A stretch of 64,000 nt of DNA from Lysobacter sp. FW306-1B-D06B (GCF_038446665.1 NZ_CP151802.1:3906001-3970000); one strand, 5' to 3'; shown: positions 9,175-18,143, numbered from the stretch's first letter. The notes: a model not told the origin generated them from the letters alone. Program-made: numbers and translations.

Positions 9175-10287
9175 ATGCGCATTTCGCTTCCGGCGTTGCT
9201 GATCGGTTCGACCCTGCTCGCCGCATGCCAGCGCGAGCAGCCGCCCACCGCACCGACGCCCGCCGCCGATACCGCCGCACCGGCACCCGCGCCGGCCGCA
9301 GCGCCGGCCAGCGAACCGGCGGCGACGCCCGCGCCCGGTTCGGTCCCCGTCACGGTCGACAACTACGGCCGCGCCGCCACCGACCTCGCCTTCGCAGGCG
9401 TGGTGAAGGACGGCTTCGGCAAGTTCAACCATTTCCGCGAACTCTCGCCGCTGGACAAGCAGATCGTCATCCGCCAGAACCGCGACACGCTCTACTCGCC
9501 GGCGGTGTTCGACCTGGACGCGGGGCCCGTAACAATCACGCTGCCGGACCCGGGCAAGCGTTTCATGTCCATGCAGGTGTTCGATGAAGACCAGTACACG
9601 CACATGGTTGCCTACAAGCCGGGCACCTACACGTTGCGCAAGTCCGATATCGGCACGCGCTACGCGCTCGCGGCGTTGCGCATCCTGGTCGATCCGAACA
9701 ACCCGGAAGACCTGAAGGCCGTGCACGCGTTGCAGGATTCGGTGAAGATCAGCCAGCCGGGCGGTCCCGGCACGTTCGACGTTCCCAAGTGGGACACCGT
9801 GAGCCTTGGAAAACTCACCGACGCGCTGACCGTGCTCGGCGACACGCTGCCCGACAAGAACAACATGTTCGGCAGCAAGAAGGATGTGGATCCGGTGCGC
9901 CGCCTGATCGGCCTGGCCACAGCATGGGGCGGCAATCCCGCCAAGGACGCCACCTACCTCAACTTCGTGCCGGCGAAGAACGACGGCTCCACCGTCTACC
10001 ACCTCGACGTGAAGGACGTGCCAGTGGATGGGTTCTGGTCGGTGACGGTCTACAACGCCAAGGGATTCTTCGACCCGAATCCGCAGAACGCGTACTCGCT
10101 CAACAACCTCACGGCGAAGAAGGCCGACGACGGTTCCGTGCGCATCCAGTTCGGCGGTTGCGACGGACAGGTCCCCAACTGCCTGCCGATCACACCGGGC
10201 TGGAATTACCTGGTTCGCCTGTATCGCCCGCGGGCCGAGGTGCTCAACGGCCAGTGGAAATTCCCGGAAGCGGTGCCCGCGTCCTGA
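9175..10287 (+). CDS. DUF1254/DUF1214 lipoprotein, first of a tandem pair
   Basis: A 370-residue exported protein from the ATG at 9175, with a strong Shine-Dalgarno ggagg at 9163-9167. The lipobox is LLAAC, followed by an Ala/Pro-rich linker. The body matches the DUF1254 (IVIRQNRDTLYSPAVFDL) plus DUF1214 (GFWSVTVYNAKGFFDPN) layout. Function is unknown for the family. The next gene encodes a longer member 40 bp downstream, so the two are probably co-transcribed up to the terminator at 11792. Confidence 0.85.
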   Translation: MRISLPALLIGSTLLAACQREQPPTAPTPAADTAAPAPAPAAAPASEPAATPAPGSVPVTVDNYGRAATDLAFAGVVKDGFGKFNHFRELSPLDKQIVIRQNRDTLYSPAVFDLDAGPVTITLPDPGKRFMSMQVFDEDQYTHMVAYKPGTYTLRKSDIGTRYALAALRILVDPNNPEDLKAVHALQDSVKISQPGGPGTFDVPKWDTVSLGKLTDALTVLGDTLPDKNNMFGSKKDVDPVRRLIGLATAWGGNPAKDATYLNFVPAKNDGSTVYHLDVKDVPVDGFWSVTVYNAKGFFDPNPQNAYSLNNLTAKKADDGSVRIQFGGCDGQVPNCLPITPGWNYLVRLYRPRAEVLNGQWKFPEAVPAS

Positions 10288-10327
10288 CCGCGCGTTTCGC
10301 CTCCGACCACGTCCCGGGAGTTGTCCG

Positions 10328-11779
10328 ATGAACCGCCTGACGATGCCGCTCCTCGCGAGCGCCGCGTTGTGCCTCGCCCTCGTTGCCTGCAACCGCCAGA
10401 CCCCGACGGAGCCCGCTGCCGGCGCGCCGGCCAGCGCACCGGCGGCAGCCGGTGAACCCACCGCCGATGAAGCGCGCGCCATCGCCAAGGACGCGTACAT
10501 CTGGGGCTACCCGCTGGTGGAGAACTACAAGACGCTCTACCAGCAGGCCCTCGACCAGGGCGGGCCCAACTTCCATGCACCGCTGAACCAGATCGGCCAT
10601 TCGGCCAACGTCGCCACGCCCAAGGACACGGCGATCATCACGCCGAATTCGGACACGCCGTACTCGTTCCTGTGGATGGACCTGCGCGCCGAGCCGCTGG
10701 TGCTGTCGATTCCCGCGATGGGCGACAAGCGCTATTTCTCCGTGCAACTGATCGACCTGTACACGTTCAACTTCGACTACATCAACCAGGCGCTGACGAA
10801 GGGCAAGGCGGGCAACTTCCTCATCGCAGGCCCCGACTGGAAAGGCGAAACGCCCAAGGGTGTCGACAAGGTGATCCGCTCCGAGACGCCGTTCGCCTAC
10901 GCGCTGTTCCGCACGCAGCTGTTCGATCCCAAGGACCTGGACAACGTCAAACGCCTGCAATCGCAGTACAAGGTGCAGCCGCTGAGCGCCTTCGCCGGCA
11001 CGCCCGCGCCGGCCGCGCCGCCGGCGGTGCAGTTCCCGCCGTACGACGCGCGCAAGGCCAACGACGTGGGCTTCTTCTCTTACCTCTCCTTCCTGCTGCC
11101 GTATGCGCCGCTGGACGACAGCGAGGCCGCGTTGCGCGATCGGCTGGCGAAGATCGGCGTGGTGCCGGGCAAGCCGTTCGACGAAAACGCGCTGTCTCAC
11201 GCGATGCGCCAGGCCCTGCTGGATGGCATCGGTGATGCGAACAAGGAGTTCGAGAACTTCGCCGCCACGCAGATGAGCACCGACAAGGTGCGCAGCGCCG
11301 ACATGTTCGGTACGCGCGCGCACCTCAAGGGCAACGCGTTGTACCGCTTCGCCGGTGCCAAGCAGGGCATCTATGGCAATTCGGCGTCCGAGGCCGATTA
11401 CCAGGGCTATCTGGTGGACGCGAAGGGCCAGCCCCTGGACGCTTCCAGGCACGACTACGCGCTGCGCTTCCCCAAGGACGGGCTGCCGCCGACGAACGCG
11501 TTCTGGTCGATCACGATGTACGACGGCCCGACCAAGCTGCTGGTGGACAATCCGTTGAACCGGTATCTCATCAACTCACCGATGCTGGGTTCGCTCAAGC
11601 GCGACGCCGACGGCGGAATCACGCTGTACCTGCAGCATGCATCGCCCGGCAAGGACAAGGAAGCGAACTGGCTGCCCGCACCGGACGGCCCGTTCTACGC
11701 GATCCTGCGCAACTACAGCCCCAAGCCCGAGGTGATCGACCGCACCTGGACACGGCCGCCGCTAGAAACCACGCGCTGA
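10328..11779 (+). CDS. DUF1254/DUF1214 lipoprotein, second of a tandem pair
   Basis: A 483-residue lipoprotein (lipobox ALVAC) with an N-terminal DUF1254 region (AYIWGYPLVENYKTLYQQAL, ITPNSDTPYSFLWMDLR) and a C-terminal DUF1214 region (AFWSITMYDGPTKLLVDNP). It is more complete at the N-terminus than the preceding paralogue, which lacks the IWGYPLVE segment. The start at 10328 follows a ggag Shine-Dalgarno. No catalytic motif is recognisable. Confidence 0.86.
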   Translation: MNRLTMPLLASAALCLALVACNRQTPTEPAAGAPASAPAAAGEPTADEARAIAKDAYIWGYPLVENYKTLYQQALDQGGPNFHAPLNQIGHSANVATPKDTAIITPNSDTPYSFLWMDLRAEPLVLSIPAMGDKRYFSVQLIDLYTFNFDYINQALTKGKAGNFLIAGPDWKGETPKGVDKVIRSETPFAYALFRTQLFDPKDLDNVKRLQSQYKVQPLSAFAGTPAPAAPPAVQFPPYDARKANDVGFFSYLSFLLPYAPLDDSEAALRDRLAKIGVVPGKPFDENALSHAMRQALLDGIGDANKEFENFAATQMSTDKVRSADMFGTRAHLKGNALYRFAGAKQGIYGNSASEADYQGYLVDAKGQPLDASRHDYALRFPKDGLPPTNAFWSITMYDGPTKLLVDNPLNRYLINSPMLGSLKRDADGGITLYLQHASPGKDKEANWLPAPDGPFYAILRNYSPKPEVIDRTWTRPPLETTR

Positions 11780-11791
11780 GGCAGCGCCACA

Positions 11792-11819
11792 AAAAAGCCC
11801 CGCAATCGCGGGGCTTTTT
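11792..11819. terminator. bidirectional intrinsic terminator
   Basis: Perfect stem gccccgc/gcggggc with an AATC loop, flanked by an A run on the left and a T run on the right, so it can terminate both the DUF1254 operon (plus) and pilU (minus). It sits in the 61-bp gap between their convergent ends. Confidence 0.95.
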
Positions 11820-11840
11820 GTCTGCCGGCGAACGTCCGGC

Positions 11841-13010
11841 TCAGCGCACTTCCGCCACTTCCACGCCGTCCAGACCCGCGGCCAGCGTCTTCGCGTCGCC
11901 GCCCTGGGCGAGCTTGATGCGCAGGCGCACTTCGTTCTGCGAGTCGGCGTAGCGCAGTGCGTCCTCGTAAGAGATCTCGCCGGCCTGGTACAGCTCGAAC
12001 AGGGCCTGGTCGAAGGTCTTCATGCCCAGCTGCACGGATTCCTTCATCAGCTCCTTGAGCTTGTGGATCTCGCCGTCGCGGATGTAGTCCTGCACCAGCG
12101 GCGTGCCCAGCAGGATTTCCATCGCCACGCGACGGCCCTTGCCGTCCGGCGTCGGGATCAGCTGCTGCGCGACCACGCCCTTGAGGTTCAAGGACAAGTC
12201 CATCAGCAGCTGCTGGCGGCGGTCTTCCGGGAAGAAGTTGATGATGCGGTCCATCGCCTGGTTGGCGTTGTTGGCGTGCAGCGTGCACAGCACCAGGTGA
12301 CCGGTTTCGGCGAAGGCGATGGCGTGGTCCATGCCCTCGCGCGTGCGCACCTCGCCGATCATGATCACGTCCGGCGCCTGGCGCAGCGTGTTCTTCAGCG
12401 CCGCTTCCCAGCTATCGGTGTCGATGCCGACCTCGCGCTGCGTGATGATGCAGCCCTCGTGCTTGTGCACGAACTCGATCGGGTCTTCGATGGTGATGAT
12501 GTGGCCGGTCGAATTGAGGTTGCGGTAGCCGATCATCGCCGCGAGCGAGGTCGACTTACCCGTGCCCGTCGCGCCGACGAAGATGATGATGCCGCGCTTG
12601 GTCATCGCCAGCGTCTTGATCACCGGCGGCAGGTTGAGTTCTTCGACCGTCGGGATCTTGGTCTCGATGCGACGCAGGACCATGCCGACCTGGTTGCGCT
12701 GGTAGAAGCAGCTCACGCGGAAGCGGCCGACACCGGCCACGCCGATGGCGAAGTTGCACTCGTGCGTCTTCTCGAACTCCTCGCGCTGCTGCGGGTTCAT
12801 CACGTTGAGCACCATGTCGCGCGACTGCTGCGGCGTCAGCGGGTTCTGCGTGATCGGCGCGATCTTGCCGTGGACCTTCATCGACGGCGGCATGCCGGCG
12901 GTGATGAACAGGTCCGAAGCCTTCTGATGCGCCATCAGCTTCAGGAACGAGGTGAAGTCGATGCTGCCGCCGGTGGCGGCGGACGCGGTGCCGTTGGTGC
13001 TGGTGTTCAT
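11841..13010 (-). CDS. pilU: type IV pilus retraction ATPase accessory protein PilU
   Basis: A 389-residue hexameric secretion ATPase that helps PilT retract type IV pili. Walker A is GATGTGKS (146-153); Walker B/Asp box is DVIMIGEVRTRE; the His box is TLHANNANQAM. The long Ser/Thr-rich N-terminus and the C-terminal tail after GMKTFDQALFELY distinguish PilU from PilT. It lies downstream of pilT on the same strand with a 130-bp gap containing short heptamer repeats. Confidence 0.95.
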   Translation of the reverse strand: MNTSTNGTASAATGGSIDFTSFLKLMAHQKASDLFITAGMPPSMKVHGKIAPITQNPLTPQQSRDMVLNVMNPQQREEFEKTHECNFAIGVAGVGRFRVSCFYQRNQVGMVLRRIETKIPTVEELNLPPVIKTLAMTKRGIIIFVGATGTGKSTSLAAMIGYRNLNSTGHIITIEDPIEFVHKHEGCIITQREVGIDTDSWEAALKNTLRQAPDVIMIGEVRTREGMDHAIAFAETGHLVLCTLHANNANQAMDRIINFFPEDRRQQLLMDLSLNLKGVVAQQLIPTPDGKGRRVAMEILLGTPLVQDYIRDGEIHKLKELMKESVQLGMKTFDQALFELYQAGEISYEDALRYADSQNEVRLRIKLAQGGDAKTLAAGLDGVEVAEVR

Positions 13011-13107
13011 GCATTGCTCCCCTGGGCCGGGATTCGAGATTCGGGGTAGGGGATTTGCAGGAGCAAACGCTCGTGCTTCCCGACCCGATCACGCTCCACG
13101 GCTTTTA

Positions 13108-13128
13108 CGAATCCCGAATCCCGAATCC
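13108..13128 (-). repeat. short heptamer array in the pilT-pilU gap
   Basis: Three copies of cgaatcc, the reverse-complement phase of the gggaatc-type heptamer seen at 1771 and 16391. A degenerate copy (gggattcgagattcgggg) lies at about 13030. The array separates pilT and pilU. Confidence 0.7.
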
Positions 13129-13140
13129 CCACTCCCGGAA

Positions 13141-14178
13141 TCACTCGAACAACCGCTTGTCCTTCGCGTATTCCTTCGCCTGCGGACGCAGGATCAGGCC
13201 GCGCTTGACGAGGTCCTGCAGGTGCTGGTCGAGGGTCATCATTCCGTAGTTCTGGCCGGTCTGGATCGCCGAGTACATCTGCGCGACCTTGTCCTCGCGG
13301 ATCAGGTTACGGATGGCCGGGATGCCGACCATGATTTCCCACGCCGCGGTACGACCGCCGCCGACCTTCTTCAACAGCGCCTGCGAGATGACCGCGCGCA
13401 GCGATTCGGACAGCATCGAGCGCACCATCGGCTTCTCACCGGCGGGGAACACGTCGATGATGCGGTCCACCGTCTTGGCGGCCGAGGAGGTGTGCAGCGT
13501 GCCGAACACCAGGTGGCCCGTTTCCGCGGCGGTCAGCGCCAGGCGGATGGTTTCCAGGTCGCGCAATTCGCCCACGAGGATGTAGTCGGGGTCTTCGCGC
13601 AGTGCCGAGCGCAGCGCTTCGTTGAAGCCGTGCGTGTCGCGGTGCACCTCGCGCTGGTTGATCAGGCACTTCTGCGAGGTGTGGACGAATTCGATCGGGT
13701 CCTCGACGGAGAGGATGTGGCCGTATTCGTTCTTGTTGATGTGATCGAGCATTGCCGCCAGCGTGGTCGACTTGCCCGAACCCGTCGGGCCGGTCACCAG
13801 GATCAGGCCCTGCGGCTGGTCGATCAGCTCGCGGAAGATCGGCGGGCAGCCCAGGTCGTCCAGCGACAGCACTTCCGAGGGAATCGTACGGAACACCGCA
13901 CCGGCACCGCGGTTCTGGTTGAACGCGTTGACGCGGAAGCGGGCCAGGCCGGGAATCTCGAACGAGAAGTCGACTTCGAGGAATTCCTCGTAGTCGCGGC
14001 GCTGCTTGTCCGACATGATGTCGTACACCAGCGCGTGGACCTGCTTGTGGTCCAGTGCCGGGATGTTGATGCGTCGCACGTCGCCGTCCACGCGGATCAT
14101 GGGCGGCAGGCCGGCGGACAGGTGCAGGTCGGAAGCTTTGTTCTTGACTGAGAACGCCAGAAGTTCGGCGATATCCAT
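13141..14178 (-). CDS. pilT: type IV pilus retraction ATPase PilT
   Basis: Cytoplasmic hexameric ATPase that depolymerises the pilus for twitching motility. The ATG at 14178 (MDIAELLAFSVKNKASDLHL) gives 345 residues, the family's standard length; the longer upstream frame is antisense to yggS. Walker A is GPTGSGKST (130-138), the Asp box region reads DPDYILVGELRDLET, and the PilT-specific AIRNLIRE helix is intact. It is transcribed divergently from yggS. Confidence 0.97.
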   Translation of the reverse strand: MDIAELLAFSVKNKASDLHLSAGLPPMIRVDGDVRRINIPALDHKQVHALVYDIMSDKQRRDYEEFLEVDFSFEIPGLARFRVNAFNQNRGAGAVFRTIPSEVLSLDDLGCPPIFRELIDQPQGLILVTGPTGSGKSTTLAAMLDHINKNEYGHILSVEDPIEFVHTSQKCLINQREVHRDTHGFNEALRSALREDPDYILVGELRDLETIRLALTAAETGHLVFGTLHTSSAAKTVDRIIDVFPAGEKPMVRSMLSESLRAVISQALLKKVGGGRTAAWEIMVGIPAIRNLIREDKVAQMYSAIQTGQNYGMMTLDQHLQDLVKRGLILRPQAKEYAKDKRLFE

Positions 14179-14289
14179 GCGTGCTCCCCTGCACTGCTGG
14201 AGTGAAACGGTGGAACGGAAGTACCCCTGGACCGCAGTATAGCCCTCACCCCTTGCCTTATTTCCACCACTTTCGACGGGAACTGAGAC

Positions 14290-14985
14290 GTGCGCGCGCG
14301 CGCCCTTGAGGACATCCTGCTCCAACTGAAGAACGCTGCCGATGCCAGCGGCAGGCCAGAGCCGCGCCTGCTCGCAGTCAGCAAGACCCAGGATGCGACC
14401 GCCGTCGCGGAACTGGCCGATGCCGGCCAACGGGCCTTCGGCGAGAACTACGTCCAGGAAGCCGCCGCCAAACAGGCGGCCCTGGCCGACCGCGGCCTGG
14501 AATGGCACCTGATCGGCCACCTGCAGTCGAACAAGGCCCGCGAGGCGGCGGCCCAGTTCGACTGGGTCCAGACCGTGGACCGGCCCAAGCTGGTGGAGGC
14601 GCTCGCCCGCCATCGCGCCACCGACCGCGCACCGCTGAACGTGCTCATCCAGGTCAACATCGACGACGAGGCCAGCAAGCACGGCTGCCAGCCGGACGAT
14701 GTCCCGGCGCTGGCGCAGGCCATCGCCGCGCAATCGCGGCTGCGCCTGCGCGGGCTGATGGTCATCCCCACTCCGCACCCCGACCCCGAACAGCGCCGCG
14801 GCGCCTTTCGCCGCACCCGTGCGCTGTTCGAGGCGCTGCGCGCGGGGCATCCGGGCGTGGACACGCTGTCGATGGGCATGAGCGACGACTTCGCCGTGGC
14901 CATCGCCGAGGGCGCGACGATGGTGCGCATCGGCACGGCGCTGTTCGGGGCGCGTCCGCGCAAGGACCCGCCCGACCCGGCGTGA
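14290..14985 (+). CDS. yggS: PLP homeostasis protein (YggS/PLPBP)
   Basis: A 231-residue type III-fold protein that binds pyridoxal phosphate and buffers free PLP. K32 in LLAVSKTQ is the PLP lysine; GENYVQEA, WHLIGHLQSNK, LSMGMSDDF and VRIGTALFG are the conserved cofactor and barrel motifs. The start is a GTG at 14290. It stands 66 bp upstream of proC, the usual pairing, and opposite pilT. Confidence 0.95.
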   Translation: MRARALEDILLQLKNAADASGRPEPRLLAVSKTQDATAVAELADAGQRAFGENYVQEAAAKQAALADRGLEWHLIGHLQSNKAREAAAQFDWVQTVDRPKLVEALARHRATDRAPLNVLIQVNIDDEASKHGCQPDDVPALAQAIAAQSRLRLRGLMVIPTPHPDPEQRRGAFRRTRALFEALRAGHPGVDTLSMGMSDDFAVAIAEGATMVRIGTALFGARPRKDPPDPA

Positions 14986-15050
14986 CGGGGAACCAGACCG
15001 GTTCCCCGGCCACAACAGTCGCGGCCGGACGGGTTGCTATCCTGCCGCGC

Positions 15051-15893
15051 ATGAGCCACTCCAGCCCCTCGCCTTCTTCCGACCGCATCGCCTTCATCGG
15101 CGGCGGCAACATGGCCCGCAGCCTCATCGGCGGACTGGTCGCGCGCGGCCGTCCTGCCGACGCGATCCGCGTCGCCGAACCCGTGCCGGCCCTGCGCGAC
15201 GCCCTCCAGCGCGACTTCGGCGTGGCGTGCGCAGACCATGCGACCAGTGCCGCCGAAGGCGCCGGCGTGTGGGTGCTGGCGGTCAAGCCGCAGGTCATGC
15301 GCGAGGTCTGCACGGCGCTTGCCGGGTTGGCGCAATCGCAGCGACCGCTGGTGATTTCCATCGCCGCCGGCATCACGGCCGGCCAGCTCGACCGTTGGCT
15401 GGGCGGCGGACTGCCGATCGTGCGCGCGATGCCGAACACGCCCGCGCTGCTCGGCGCCGGCATCACCGGGCTGTTCGCCAATGCCAGGACGGATGCGGCG
15501 CAACGTGCGGGCGCGAGCGCGCTGCTGGAGGCGGTCGGCCCGACGGTGTGGATCGAAGACGAACACCTGATGGATGCCGTCACCGCGGTGTCCGGCAGCG
15601 GCCCGGCCTATGTGTTCCTGCTGGCCGAAGCGATGCAGGCCGCCGGCATCGCGCAGGGACTTCCGCCCGAAGCCGCACGCGCATTGGTGCAACAGACGCT
15701 GCTCGGTGCGGCGACCATGCTCACCCGCCAGGACGAGCCCGCCGACGTGCTTCGCACGCGCGTCACTTCGCCGGGCGGGACCACGCAGGCGGCGATCGAA
15801 ACCTTCGAAGCGGGCGGTTTCCGCGATCTGGTTGCACGCGCGATTGCCGCCGCGACCGAGCGCGGCCGCCAGCTCTCCGCCGCCAACGATTGA
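15051..15893 (+). CDS. proC: pyrroline-5-carboxylate reductase
   Basis: Last step of proline synthesis, reducing P5C with NAD(P)H. The ATG at 15051 (MSHSSPSPSSDRIAFIGGGN) gives 280 residues. The Rossmann glycine motif is FIGGGNMARSLIGGL; VRAMPNTPALLGAGITG and VSGSGPAYVFLLAEAM form the active site, and VTSPGGTTQAAI the C-terminal substrate loop. It lies between yggS and a DUF4426 lipoprotein. The membrane gene yggT, common at this point in related bacteria, is absent. Confidence 0.96.
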   Translation: MSHSSPSPSSDRIAFIGGGNMARSLIGGLVARGRPADAIRVAEPVPALRDALQRDFGVACADHATSAAEGAGVWVLAVKPQVMREVCTALAGLAQSQRPLVISIAAGITAGQLDRWLGGGLPIVRAMPNTPALLGAGITGLFANARTDAAQRAGASALLEAVGPTVWIEDEHLMDAVTAVSGSGPAYVFLLAEAMQAAGIAQGLPPEAARALVQQTLLGAATMLTRQDEPADVLRTRVTSPGGTTQAAIETFEAGGFRDLVARAIAAATERGRQLSAAND

Positions 15894-15906
15894 ACGGAGC
15901 GACCCC

Positions 15907-16383
15907 ATGCGCCATGCCCTTGCCCTTTCCCTGATGTGCGCCGCGACGCTCGTCGCCTGCGGCGGCAACGCACCGCCGGCACCGTCGTCGGGCAGCGCGG
16001 CGGCCTCGCAGGAAGCCGTCAGCCGCATCGGCGACGTGACCATCCGCGCCAGCGCCATTCCCACCGCCACCTTGTCCGAACAGATCGCCACGCAGTACGG
16101 CATCGCCCGCGCGGACAACACGGTGATGCTGCTGATCGGCGTGCGCCAGGGCAGCGACGCGCAGGAAACCGCCCTGCCCGCACGCATCACCGCCACTGCC
16201 ACCGACCTGCGCGGACGTCAGCACCCCATCGAGATGCGCGAGCTGCGCAGCGGCGACTTGCTGGATTACGTCGGCACGATCGACATCTCGCCGCCGGACA
16301 CGGTGCGCTTCGACGTAACGGTGGTGCGCGAAGGCGGCGCAACGTCGCAGATGCAGTTCACGCGGGATTTTTATCCGCGGTAG
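15907..16383 (+). CDS. DUF4426-type lipoprotein
   Basis: A 158-residue exported protein starting 13 bases after proC; the lipobox LVAC gives a lipidated cysteine at about residue 18, followed by GGNAPPAP. The beta-rich body (IRASAIPTATLSEQIATQYG, ... LLDYVGTIDISPPDTVRFDV) fits DUF4426 proteins, which are often encoded next to yggS-proC. Function is unknown. It ends in a repeat-rich gap facing the BtuF-like gene. Confidence 0.75.
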   Translation: MRHALALSLMCAATLVACGGNAPPAPSSGSAAASQEAVSRIGDVTIRASAIPTATLSEQIATQYGIARADNTVMLLIGVRQGSDAQETALPARITATATDLRGRQHPIEMRELRSGDLLDYVGTIDISPPDTVRFDVTVVREGGATSQMQFTRDFYPR

Positions 16384-16390
16384 TGGGAGG

Positions 16391-16432
16391 TCGGGAATCG
16401 GGAATCGGGAATCGGGAATCGGGAATCGGGAA
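16391..16432 (+). repeat. heptamer tandem array (TCGGGAA)x6
   Basis: Six perfect copies of tcgggaa, identical in unit and copy number to the array after ptsI, starting 8 bases after the DUF4426 gene's stop codon. Confidence 0.9.
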
Positions 16433-16447
16433 AGCGTCTCCGAAGCC

Positions 16448-16602
16448 GTCATCCCGGCGAAGGCCGGGACCCAGGCCCGTAACGCTCGGGCACTCCCTCG
16501 CAGGTGAACCACGTCACCTCACGGATTCCAGCCTCCGCTGGAATGACGAAATGCAGCAGATGACGCGACAGCCTGGATCCCGGCCCTCGCCGGGATGGCG
16601 GT
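16448..16602. repeat. short palindromic intergenic repeats (array B)
   Basis: Contains gtcatcccggcgaaggccgg (16448), ggattccagc/gctggaatga (about 16523) and gcctggatcccgg/ccgggatgg (about 16571). These are three successive palindromes of the family spread through the window. They fill the gap between convergent genes. Confidence 0.8.
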
Positions 16603-16619
16603 CGAGGCGGAGCGGACCC

Positions 16620-17420
16620 TCAACCCCGCCGCACACCCCACGCCGCGATCACCCGCGCAATCTCCCGCACGCCATCCGTCAGCGCCGCCGGGCCCGGTTG
16701 CAGGATGATCGGCGACTTGATCTCGTGCAGCTCGCCATCGCGCACCGCGGGAATCGCGTCCCAACCTTCGCGCGCGGCGACCTTCTCGGGCCGGAATTTC
16801 TTCCCGCACCACGAACCCAGCACGATGTCCGGCGCACGCCGGACCACCTCGGACGGATCTTCCAGGATGCGCTGCTTCGCCAGCGACTCGGCCGCGCGTT
16901 CGGGAAAGATGTCGTCGCCGCCGGCGATGCGCACCAGCTCGGCGACCCACTGGATGCCGCTGATCAGCGGCTCGTCCCATTCCTCGAAATACACCTTCGG
17001 CCGGCACGGCAACGCGGCGGCCTGCGCCTGGATCGCATCGAGCCCGCGCCGCAACTCGTCCGCGTACGCGTTCGCGCGATCGGCCGCGCCGACCAGCGCG
17101 CCCAGGCGCCGCACGTAGTCGATGATGCCGTCCACGCTGCGATGGTTGCTGATCCACACTTCCACGCCATGACGGATCAGTTCGCCGGCGATCTCGGCCT
17201 GGATGTCGGAAAACCCGATCACGAAATCGGGCTTCAACTTGAGGATCTCGCCGATCTTCGCGCTGGTGAACGCGCTGACCTTGGGCTTTTCCTTTCGCGC
17301 GACGGCGGGCCGCACGGTGAAACCGCTGATGCCGACGATGCGGTCCTGCTCGCCCAGCGCGTAGAGCGTTTCGGTCGGCTCTTCGGTGAGGCAGACGATG
17401 CGGCGCGGCCCGTGCGTCAC
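16620..17420 (-). CDS. BtuF-like cobalamin/metal-chelate-binding protein without signal peptide
   Basis: About 266 residues. It matches class III periplasmic binding proteins of the BtuF type: RIVCLTEEPTETLYALGEQD at the N-terminus, then KIGEILKLKPDFVIGFSDIQ and RRAPDIVLGSWCGKK. No secretion signal precedes the fold, unlike true BtuF. Starts at GTG 17444 and GTG 17420 are both possible; 17420 was preferred because it overlaps the preceding short ORF by GTGA and follows an AGGTGG. No BtuC/BtuD genes are near. A cytosolic corrinoid-binding role is speculative. Confidence 0.75.
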   Translation of the reverse strand: MTHGPRRIVCLTEEPTETLYALGEQDRIVGISGFTVRPAVARKEKPKVSAFTSAKIGEILKLKPDFVIGFSDIQAEIAGELIRHGVEVWISNHRSVDGIIDYVRRLGALVGAADRANAYADELRRGLDAIQAQAAALPCRPKVYFEEWDEPLISGIQWVAELVRIAGGDDIFPERAAESLAKQRILEDPSEVVRRAPDIVLGSWCGKKFRPEKVAAREGWDAIPAVRDGELHEIKSPIILQPGPAALTDGVREIARVIAAWGVRRG

Positions 17421-17527
17421 GATGCCACCTGCTTGCGGAAACACACCACGCGCTCGGCTTCATCGAAGAAGTGCGCGGCGTCGGCGGGCTGCGCAGGACG
17501 CACCTGGATCGCGCGCGTCGCGATCAC
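17417..17527 (-). CDS. possible 36-residue ORF coupled to pdxH and the BtuF-like gene
   Basis: A GTG-initiated ORF overlaps the pdxH stop by four bases (GTGA) at its start, and its own TGA overlaps the GTG of the BtuF-like gene in the same way. The peptide begins [20 protein letters not shown] and ends [11 protein letters not shown] recognise no family. The double GTGA junction is what suggests a real coding segment; it could be a decayed gene or chance. Conservation in relatives would decide. Confidence 0.35.
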   Translation of the reverse strand: MIATRAIQVRPAQPADAAHFFDEAERVVCFRKQVAS

Positions 17528-18126
17528 GGGAACAGCATCCGGCGATGCCACTCGCCGGCGATGTCGCGCTCGTAGGCCTGGCGCTCGTGCAGGCGGAAGT
17601 CGGCGCCGTACCAGAACTCGATCACGTCCGGCTTCACGCGCAATCCCGTCCAGCGCGGCGGGCGCGGCACGTCGCGTCCTTCGAACTCGCTCTCGGCATG
17701 GGCCAGGCGATGCTCGAACTGCTCGCGCGATTCCAGCGTTTCCGACTGCTTCGACGCCCAGGCGCCGAGCTGGCTGCCGCGCGGACGCGAGGCGAAGTAC
17801 GCGTCGGCTTCCGCGTCACTGACGATTTCCACCGCCCCTTCGATCCGCACCTGCACGCCGTTGCGCACGCGCGGCCAGTGGAACAGCAGCGCCGCGTGCG
17901 GATTGGCCTGGAGTTCGCGACCCTTGCGGCCGTCCAGGTGCGTGTAGAAGACGAAACCGCGTGCGTCGTGCGCCTTGAGCAGCACGACGCGCGCCGACGG
18001 GCGCGCATCGAGGCTGGCGGTGGCGAGCGTCATCGCGGTGCGGTCGGGCTCGCCGGCGTGCTGTGCTTCGTCGAACAGCACATCGAACGTGGCGAGGGCT
18101 TCTTTGAGCAGGGCGGGGGTATCCAT
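17524..18126 (-). CDS. pdxH: pyridoxamine 5'-phosphate oxidase
   Basis: FMN-dependent oxidation of PNP/PMP to PLP. The ATG at 18126 ([18 protein letters not shown]) gives 200 residues. Typical motifs are [20 protein letters not shown] (FMN contacts), [37 protein letters not shown] and the C-terminal [17 protein letters not shown]. It is transcribed divergently from a kinase gene, with only 17 bases between the two start codons. Confidence 0.96.
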   Translation of the reverse strand: MDTPALLKEALATFDVLFDEAQHAGEPDRTAMTLATASLDARPSARVVLLKAHDARGFVFYTHLDGRKGRELQANPHAALLFHWPRVRNGVQVRIEGAVEIVSDAEADAYFASRPRGSQLGAWASKQSETLESREQFEHRLAHAESEFEGRDVPRPPRWTGLRVKPDVIEFWYGADFRLHERQAYERDIAGEWHRRMLFP

Positions 18127-18143
18127 TGCGCTATTGTGGGCCG

